A stretch of DNA of 64,000 nucleotides from Mesodorylaimus sp. YZB2_4 (taxonomy: Eukaryota > Nematoda > Enoplea > Dorylaimida > Dorylaimidae): NCBI GenBank assembly GCA_030248295.1, contig JASANH010000112.1:1-64000 (forward strand). Reading direction: 5' to 3'. This document shows, one piece after another, positions 55,701-64,000 of this stretch; positions within the stretch are counted from its first letter, which is position 1, and each line of letters begins with the position of its first letter. The notes under the pieces were generated by a model that saw only the letters and a program-made list of their open reading frames with translations, searched no databases and was not told where the DNA came from. The position numbers were made by a program, and so were the translations under genes.

Positions 55701-58700
55701 ATAAGCACGGGCAGCAATAGTTCTGGCTTCGTCATTGACTGCCCATCAGGATTCTTTCTCGGCAGCTTCTTATAGGATGCTCTCGAGTGGGCGCCAGTTG
55801 TTGTTTTATAAGTTTCGTCTTGGTTGAGACTATGGTTCTGGTACTTCGTGCCATTCGGCCTTCACATTCCAGCTGCCTGTTGCCACGAAGTTTTTCTCTG
55901 ACTCGTCGAGGAAACTTATTCGACTCTAGAAATTTTCCTTTCCTCTGGCTCTGCCCTCGGACGGACACTCTCTCGTCGAGTCCGTTCTTCGATGCTTACT
56001 TCGTCTTACCTTCCCACTGCGATCTGTTATTCGGTTCCAGGCCGCTCGAAGAGCTGTAGTCAGGTTAAACGAAGTTTTTCCTCCCAAACGGCACCCCAAC
56101 TTTGAAACTTCTATTCGACTTAACGCTCGTCTTTCTCCGCCGCTAGACAATATTTACGTAATGGAAAGCTCGATTCGACTTTACTAGGATTTGATACACT
56201 GGCGGAAAAAGATTTCTCTAATTGAGCGCTAAAAGCTCATTTTCAAAGAGAGCCCTGTTTGCAGTGCTGTGCGCATTTTCCCAGTTTGACCTCCCCTTTT
56301 ATAAACTGTTTCCCTCATTGACCGGTCAGTGATCGAAGAGCTTTCTTCATTTATTGTGCTCGCCTGCACGGATCGCTGGCTCTGACTCAGTAAGTTCAGA
56401 AGAAAAGTTTATTGGCGAAGTAACGGCAAACTGCCAGCCCAGATGCCCTGAGGCGTTACTTCTTCTAATGATCCAGGAAGTGCTGATAACAGACAGCAAG
56501 GCAAGTTTTTTGGTTCTGTCGCATAATTTTTAGGCTGGTCGCATAATCTGTCACTTTGTGTTCCGCCTGCTCCCCAGACTTTTCAAGGAGGCACCATTGA
56601 TCCTTGTTTTCGGTTCCTCGACACCTTCCTGCCAGCCAGTGGTGCTCTAGTTTCGGGTCTAGTTTCGTCTTGTCGGTTTTCACAAGGTAGCTAAATGCAT
56701 AAACCAGCTTCTCAGCCCGTCGGGAGACAATGGGGGGGGGGGGGGGGGGGGGGGGCAGGGAGCCGTCTGGGACCACTGTATGTAGTTCTGCTCGAGTCGG
56801 TCTCATCGGAGGTATGTAATTACGTCTGAGTGCCCACTTCCTTCGTCTTTCCTCATCCGAATCCCAAGCCCAGTTTGACAGACGTCGACATGATTTCGTT
56901 CTCGTTTGATCAAACTAGATTTCGTGGAAAACTTAGTGCATCGGCTTACCATGATTTGCTGGCCCTTACGAGCTTATTTGAGGACTTGATTCTTAGGTTG
57001 TTTTATGGCCAAAAACCATTGGAAGAATGGAGTGGGACTGAGAAAAGTACCCTGCGTGGTACGTCGTTAGGGCAATGTCTTCTTGAGCAGGTGATGCGGC
57101 GTGAATGTGGTCTATGCATGTCTGGACCAACTGCATTTCATTTTGTGTACCGTACGCTGTTCGAACTGTTGCTTTTCAGTAAGCGAATGCGACTCGTTGG
57201 AAACAAGAACAAAACCAGTCGGCATGGCCACCAATGGTAGTGCAGGTTCCGATATTCCAACACCAGCCATACGTGGCCCTACATTCAAGGCTACTGGTGC
57301 TAGACCAGGTACGACCTACCTACGTGAGTAGCCCCACGCTTCATGAAACCCTTTTTCAGCCATATGGACTCCAGGCAGTGCGAGTCTGAATGGATCGATG
57401 ATTGATTCCAAACCTGAGTGCACTTCCACCCCGGTGTCAGCTCCCAGTTTGAAGGTGTCTGGGTATAATTCTGTACCGTTTTTTAACCCGAATGGTACCG
57501 ATGACACTTTGCATACAACTTCCACAAACGGTTTATTCTCACCTGAACAAACTCGTCCTTCTTTCACCAATACTTCTGAATTTAAAAAGCATGCAGAAGC
57601 ATGGGACGCATTGGAACGGTCCGTGGTAAGTTTGTCTTTGATCACTGGCTTCGCGTTCATGTTCATGTTCATGTTCATGTTTTGCCACGTAATGAAACGC
57701 TTATGCGCACTCGATGGCGAAGGGGCACATTTTACACGAAATAATATGCCGGACCGCGAGTCGAACACGCATCTGGCGCATCTGGCGTGAAAGGCAGACG
57801 CCTAACCCGCGCCAGGCCACGAGCCTGGTGGGTTAGTTCCCTCACTGGATGTTTGTAGGTAGGAGTAATGGTAGGTCTATAATTAGACATGATATTCACA
57901 CGCTCTGACACATTTCTAGTCTCTGCATTACTGATTGACAGCAGTAACCCAAATACACAACGGCTTAAAACCGGAACACCGAAAAAACTCGCATTGAATG
58001 GAGCAGTCGAGCACATTATCGAGCGGCATAGTCATAGTAGTTCGAGTGACGGGAAGGGGGAGCACAAAGTTGGAATAAAGATCGACCTAGCATTATCTTG
58101 GCCACCACCACCACCAGCAATCTGTGAAGAGCTTAGCGGAGCGTATTGAATGGCTTGCGTTTTTTGAGTGCTTTTTCTTTGGGATTTTCGTTCTTGGTTA
58201 TAGTTTTTCGTCAGAACATGTGAGTTTGTAGGCCTTTCTTGAACGATCTAGAATCGGTGGAAAAGGTTCTTTTTTAAGCTCGTTTCTAAGCCCTTCCATG
58301 CACTCACTACTCGTTCATGCGGTGCGGCGCGGCACTGAACATACAATAGTGCGAGGCCCATAGAAATAAGCTCGGCGCCCCAATCGATTGTTAGCTAGCC
58401 TCGTCGAGATTGCGCCTATATGTTGATGTTAGGTATATATGGAGCGAAGGGACTAAGCTAAACGTCGATCACGACACACGTTTTAAAAAACATTGACAAC
58501 TCTGTTTTCAGACTTCTACGAACAGCGCCTTTCCTAACACGCCAGCAGCCGCCTCTTCTAATGCTCCCGTTGCCGTAACCGCACCCCCGCCGCCTCTGCT
58601 ACCGCCTTCGTCATCAACTAATAATAAAGCTTATGCGACCGCTGACAAAGAGCACCCTTTTCTGACCGCATCGAAATCCCTCGGAGACACGACGATCAGC

Positions 58701-61700
58701 AACGATCAGAATCGATCAGTTGTCGAATATCCAGAGAAGCAAAGTGTGGCTTCCTTGCGATCAGCTATTGAATCTAAGCTAAACGGAAGTGCACCTATCA
58801 AAAGCGTACCTGGGTCTCCCATATATGGATCGTTGCCTCATGAATTGGTGAAAAAGGTAAGGGTGCATGATCACTGTCAGTGTTCTTACTGAAACATGAG
58901 TAGACCGAGTATGCCTTTAGCCCCATACGGTTAATACAACCCGTTCAGTTGATGTTTTGGTCTGCTGTAAGAATACTGCTTTACTGTTTTTTGGAGCGAA
59001 AGCTGCCTACGCCATCATTGTGTGCTACATTCCTGGGTCTTGACTCCCTGAGGCGAGTGGGACATGGAAGAGTGTCGCACGTGTATTTTGGCAAGATGCC
59101 CATCAACTAAGGATGAGCATCCCCTACTGGATTCCAAACATTACAGGGCTCTCCACTAAAAAGCAAGTTGGAATCAAACGCCACACCGTCAGCTCTACCC
59201 GCTTACCGACCCACACCGGTCCAAAGGCAACAGAAGCCACTGGACAGTCCTTTTAACAGCGACGCGAGCAGTCTCCAAATCTCTTCCTCAAAGGAAGACA
59301 CGGTTTCACTTTCTGGAAGCAGCATCGGCCAAGCAGGACTACTTCGAGACGCTATCGAAAGACGCAAGACGTCGGGCGGTTCAGGTACTGGGACACCAGG
59401 TACGGCCACACCGACTTCAATCAGCATCGGACAAGGCTTACTCCCGTCGGCTATCGAAAGACGTAAAACCACGAGCACAACAACTAAGATTTCGCACGAA
59501 CCCTCATTAAATGCTGCGAAAACGATCGACGAAGTGACGGCTAGTCTTATGTCTTCACTCGCATCATTCGACGAACCCGAACGACGAACTGAAGCGAAAA
59601 ATTACTCTACTCCATTATCCGTGACAACCACATCGGTTATTTCTAATACAACTACATCCTCCGTCCCCGCTTGGGCGCCAGCGGACCGTACCCAGACACC
59701 GCCCAGACCCCCGTTACCCTTGGATATGGCATCGCCTGTACCACCAAGTATCCCACCCCCTCCTGTCGGGTTTGTCATGCAGCCTTCGCCCACGTCCGCA
59801 CCTGCCCCAACTACAACTGCATCTACTCTGCCGCCGTGGAGTAAACAGCCGAATACGGACTATGCAGCCACTCTGGATCGAAATGGTAAGCAAGTGGGAG
59901 CTTTGTTTTTTAGATCGAGTAAAATATTTTTTCATGAGCTTGTCCCCAGGTAGCTCGAAAGTTTTTCATATGGCTGTGATATTCCCTAGTCATCGATCGA
60001 CCAGACACATGCTATGATCGTTGTCTGCGTGCACTCATCCTTGGTTAGCTACATTGTCACTTTTCTTCATTTATTTGTCTGAAGTGGCACAATGGTTGGC
60101 TTGCTCGGTTGATGAACTAGACTGGACATTAGGGAGAGAGCAAAGAAATACATGGGCAGGAGATTCTCCCTAAGCGGCGACCAGTGAAAGAGATGATAAT
60201 TGAAAAATCGAAACGTTTATGCGGCTTCTTCTCCTGAAAGACATTCGTTTCACTCTAGCCTATTTTGCCTGACTGCCACGCCGCTCTTCCCTGGACGACT
60301 TTCTCCTCCACTTTCTCCAATAAGGCTAGGAAGGCGTGTATTGCATGTAAAGAAGGAGCCATGATCGAATTGACACCTAAGATCGTTTATTTGCGTTCGA
60401 TTATCCGATTGACGATGACGTCTATTTTTCAGGAGCCGCACGCTTCAAGGAGACTGGAAGCATCAGCACGAGTGCCAAAGCTTATTCCAGTGTGCCTAGT
60501 CGAACGACGAGCAACGAAGCCGAAGTTCAACAGCGCCAAATCGACCTGCATTCAATGAGGACAGAAAATTATTATGCATCTGATTCAAAAACGTCTGCAT
60601 ACACTAGTGGACGGCAAAATTTCTTGAAGCAAGCTGATTACAAGCAAGAAAGTGGTCGAAAAACGCCATCTGGATTGAGGCAGGTGAGGAGATGGAAGGA
60701 GAGTATTTTTAGTTTGTTTATGATTCTCGCTCTAGTTTGAGAACATGTTAGCGCTTTATGATTTAGGAGATCGAATTTTTGCTTTTACAGCTTGTACAAT
60801 AATTTTCAGCGTGGTGCAGGAAGTTTTTCAAAAATACGTGCTTAAATAATGTTCATTTATCTTTCATCCATAAACCTTTGAGTCTATCGATTGAGTGACT
60901 AAGTTTAGGGAAAAAGACCGCTGCCTGCTGGAAGACTAGCTCCCATGTTTTCCTCTAGTTTGAACCGTATGGTCTGCTGGACTCCACAAAGCAGCTGTTG
61001 CCTGGGTTTCCCTACTAGGGAAAACAAGCATTGTACGCCTGAGCACACATTGTTATGCTCAGTGGAGTCAAGAGTTGGTAGTGTTTGTCATTTTAGCATG
61101 GTCCGAACGCGGATTACCAACACCATTGGTATAAAATGATGTACAAGAAGTTGCACCAAGTTCCTCGCAAGGAAGGTAAGTTGAAGGAAAGAAGAAGTGC
61201 AGTGCGGGTCTTATTTGTCCTGTTATCGCCTCTTTTTCCTCTGTGTGGTCCCCATTCTCTAGAACTGCTGGAACTGAGGCCAGAACACGAGGCTTCCTCC
61301 CTCCAGCTAGCTATGGTGGAGCCAGTAGCCTACACTGGTGCGCATGGAAGGCCAGGTCAGGTCTAGATCCAGTCATCACCATAAGCTCATCTCAGGCGTG
61401 GATAGCCTGTGTATTTTTCAAAAAAACGGCACCATGCGGCACGCTTCTGTACCATTTTTGCATTTTGCTTTGACTAACCTGCTTTCGCCAGCACGCACTC
61501 ACCCATTTCTGAATTAGGGATTACGTAAGGTGTCTGCGGAGCGGTTTCGATAATGACCATTGCTTATTATTGGCTGATTCAAAGCACCAACCAATCCGTA
61601 TTTAAAATATATTGCCTTTTTGGCGGCGTGTGACCAGTGGGAGCGCGATGTGGTAGTCCGGGTGTGTGATTGATCGAAGTTCCATGATTGGCCGACACGC

Positions 61701-63563
61701 GGCAGCTGCTGTTAAGACTTCTTTCCTCGCTCTGTTTCTCGCTTAGCCCCAACATGGCTTCTAACGCCTTTTATACACATAAATGCATGAAAGCCGCTTG
61801 CTTACTGACCATTCTCATTTTCAGATATGAATCCGTACGTGGTCTCTTATAAATTCTCTGATTACGCATCAGAGCCAGAGGATGCTTGCGAAATGGGTGA
61901 GTTAATCACGTCCGCCTCTCTTGTTTCGATTTTGATTGGTGCCGCAGCTTTCATCAGAGTGCCTTCGTCTTTTATTTTCTGTCTTCTTTTTTACTTACGA
62001 TTCGTTCAATCCTTTAATTTCCGTTTCTGTAGCCTTGGAACAGCCAGCTGCTTCGGTTTTGAGTTATGGTAGAGCTTTGCCGACACGCGGAAAGAAACGA
62101 TACGAATGTGGTAGGTGCTGTGTTTACTGCTAATACTATGGATTGCTATTTTGGAGCTTATGTCATAACTATTGTTTTTTGGTGTACTGACTTGAACACA
62201 CTTTTGGCGAGTCTTTTCAAGTCAGGGCAACCCGGTTGGTGCCGCGGAGAAAAAACAGTCTAGCCCGTCTGGACTGACTCTTTTGAACCCTCTGCTCTTT
62301 TCTGCTAGTCTCCTTAATTTCGTTAATTATATCCTGTTTGTAATGTAGTGAACAAAAGATGTGTTATTTCGGGACCCTAAGTTTTTCATCGCTTCATATT
62401 CGCACCCTTGTTATTCCCAGAAGCCTATACTAGATTTTGTTTTCTGAGGAAACGAAATCGTCATAGTCTCTATTTTCTTTCCAGAAGCAGCGCCCGCACG
62501 TTCAGTTCGTTCAAAATCAGCTGGTCGTTACGAGCCATCGTCGCCTCCTCTCGCTCCTCCTCCGCCTCATCAGCCACAACCTTCGGCTGCGATTCATTCT
62601 CCACACACAGCGGAAGTGATCCGGTCGAGTACACCCGGAGAGAGATACCGATTACAGCCGCGTTCTATCGAAAATTACTTACCTGGAACTTCATCCGCTT
62701 TGCATTACGAGCAGGAGGTAGGTACTGGAAAGGACAGAGTGTTTTTCCTTGACATTCAAAATGGATAATGCATGCTATTGTACCTGTGTGGGGATGGGGA
62801 CTACCTGGAGACCAGTCCCATGAAATCGCATTTTCTGCATTGCAATTTGCAAAGGCCCTTTGCAGCCCAGGGAACCCATTGCCTGGATTAAACAAATGCC
62901 AAGAGCAGCCTAGTGCCAAAATCTTTTCATTATAAAGTTTGATGATTCGAAAATTGATGTTTGTGGTTTACACGAATTTCAAATTCTTAGCTGCACTGCG
63001 GTCGCCTGGTTGCGGGGGTATTTGCATCAGTGCTGGCCAGTGGTCGAATAATAAAGCGTTTTCAGACTGTTGGTTCTTTTGGTGCCAGGCCAAAAGGTTT
63101 ATATTAGTTGGCAGGCATCAGTTGTCTCTATTCTTCAGACTTATTTCAAGAGTGGTTTACGTGAATTGAGTTATTGGGATATCAGATCCGAGAGCAGAGG
63201 GCGGGGAGTCAGATTGAAATTGTGGTTTTATCAGTGTTGCTGCCTAGTACAGGAGTATAGGATGGAACGTCAGCTTTTTACAAGGAACAAGAATTACTCT
63301 GTTTCACTGTGGTCTCCTGTTTTAGAAACAACGCATTCATCAGCTGACTAACATTCGACCACAAAGTGCCGTGGCTTTTGGTTCACGTTACGATTACCCA
63401 CAACGGAGTGCTTACGACTTTGACTATGATTCGACGTCGATCCAGAAGCGTCGAGAATTGAGTCCGCTGAGCCGAGAGGAATCAAAGTATTGGTACCAGA
63501 CCGTGCAATCAGGTGGAGACGCGCCATTAACTGGATTCCGTCAACCAGCTCCGGAGAGGCGAG
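52703..63563 (+). CDS. SORBS: SORBS/CAP (ponsin) adaptor, N-terminal and sorbin-homology part; runs off the window
   Basis: Fifteen exons are seen: 52703-52997, 53283-53780, 53835-53912, 54149-54369, 54788-55428, 57180-57308, 57360-57625, 58512-58856, 59147-59885, 60433-60683, 61097-61175, 61825-61896, 62033-62110, 62485-62717 and 63326-63563. Phases agree everywhere except the fourth to fifth join, where a small exon must be missing between 54370 and 54787. The protein is long and disordered, Ser/Thr/Pro-rich. The 61.1-kb exon encodes HHWYKMMYKKLHQVPRKE, the core of a sorbin-homology (SoHo) domain, which in this family targets flotillin rafts; the next exon continues DMNPYVVSYKFSDY. The C-terminal SH3 domains expected for the family lie beyond 64000. 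Three related motifs, SLRSAIESKL, LLRDAIERRKT and LLPSAIERRKT, precede it. The start ATG at 52703 is the least certain point. Confidence 0.85.
55429..57179 (+). other. Longest SORBS intron, with a G24 run
   Basis: About 1.75 kb. It holds 24 consecutive G at 56732-56755. No exon-like or transposon-like block is recognisable. Confidence 0.6.
57649..57841 (-). repeat. tRNA-derived SINE copy 5, antisense in a SORBS intron
   Basis: This is the most complete copy. On the minus strand: CGTGGCCTGGCGCGGGTTAG, GCGTCTGCCTTTCACGCCAG, box B-like GTGTTCGACTC, then body AATGTGCCCCTTCGCC and TCGAGTGCGCATAAGCG with one change, and a tail of four ATGAAC units (57655-57680). A 7-nt direct repeat TCACTGG flanks it at 57642-57648 and 57842-57848, consistent with a short target-site duplication. 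Confidence 0.85.
57955..58149 (+). other. Possible alternative terminal exon of the SORBS gene
   Basis: After a pyrimidine-containing acceptor the frame reads NPNTQRLKTGTPKKLALNG and continues to LSWPPPPPAICEELSGAY then stop. Composition looks coding, but the phase does not match the preceding exon at 57625, so joining it would need another donor or would end translation at once. Confidence 0.3.
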
Positions 63564-64000
63564 GTAAGCATCTTATATATGGTTATTCCATCTGCCAAAC
63601 CAGCGGGGACCACCGAGGTGAGCCCCAGGGCTTGTATTTGGTACCTCTGTCAAGCCTTCGCTTGTCCTTCGTCATGCTGTGAACCTCGGCTACGGCTTTT
63701 TAGATTTCTGGGTGCCTAGTGGAAACGCACCTGTTGTCGGAGAGAGGGGAATGAGGAAAACAAGGTCCTTTTTCAAATTACTGCGCAGGTGTGTAATTGG
63801 GAAAGGAACTTTGTAGTTGGAATGCGTAGCGCTCGTTTTCTTCCATGGCCGCAATGTTTATTCAAACACTGCTCAACCAAGTCCAATGTACATAAAATAG
63901 GGTAAACAAGTACAAATTGAAAGGTTATGCAGTTAGCAAACGATACTCGGTTCCCGTTTTCACTCCTACTTTTTGTCCAGTCGACTTATTGTTAGCGGCT
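63564..64000 (+). other. SORBS intron at the right edge
   Basis: It begins with a consensus donor GTAAGC after PAPERR. No further exon is recognised before the end of the window. Confidence 0.6.

Noticed and set aside
62408..62752. 114-residue plus-strand frame at a SORBS exon
   Set aside because: Wrong phase; the true exon frame reads AAPARSVRSKSAGRYEPSS and joins both neighbours in phase.

Overview
The window is nuclear DNA from an animal with a compact genome. Genes carry many very short GT-AG introns (about 45-70 nt, several exactly 48, 51 or 54 nt), exon phases join cleanly, and the recognisable genes are metazoan: a WDFY3/Alfy (blue cheese) homologue, a group II-like metabotropic glutamate receptor, a SORBS/CAP (sorbin-homology) adaptor, a serpin, a two-LIM protein and an MSP-domain protein. 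Short introns, about one gene per 4-5 kb and moderate GC would suit a small invertebrate such as a tardigrade, but nothing in the sequence proves the taxon.

Layout: (1) 0.48-2.1 kb, plus strand, a serpin with an N-terminal MGSKCC acylation-like tail and an unusual reactive loop. (2) 3.3-20.0 kb, minus strand, a complete WDFY3-type BEACH/WD40/FYVE gene of dozens of exons, with the LC3/GABARAP-binding motif conserved. (3) 20.5-21.3 kb, minus, a small multi-pass membrane protein with a PPxY tail. (4) 22.8-24.0 kb, minus, a coiled-coil protein with a duplicated motif. (5) 24-29 kb, no recognisable gene. (6) 29.1-30.8 kb, minus, a secreted Gln/Met-rich repeat protein. (7) 31.4-37.1 kb, minus, two tandem secreted lectin-like paralogues; the second ends in about 57 copies of a 14-residue Thr-rich repeat. 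(8) 38.1-41.2 kb, minus, a complete mGluR in six exons. (9) 43-49.4 kb, minus, four small genes: two single-pass proteins that both begin MAPI, a Ly6/activin-receptor-like membrane protein and a two-LIM protein. (10) 50.5-51.1 kb, minus, an MSP-domain protein. (11) 52.7 kb to the right edge, plus, the N-terminal and sorbin-homology part of a SORBS/CAP adaptor; its SH3 part would lie beyond the window.

Scattered through introns and intergenic DNA is a tRNA-derived SINE family: a class-II-tRNA-like head with a box B, a conserved body and a simple-repeat tail of ATGAAC- or ATGAC-like units. At least five recognisable copies are present, one with a head-to-head fold-back. There is no operon-like logic; neighbours are mostly unrelated. 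The exception is the tandem lectin pair, a local duplication. The most unusual items are the hypervariable-looking mucin/lectin gene, the Q/M-rich secreted protein, the modified serpin and the SINE family.
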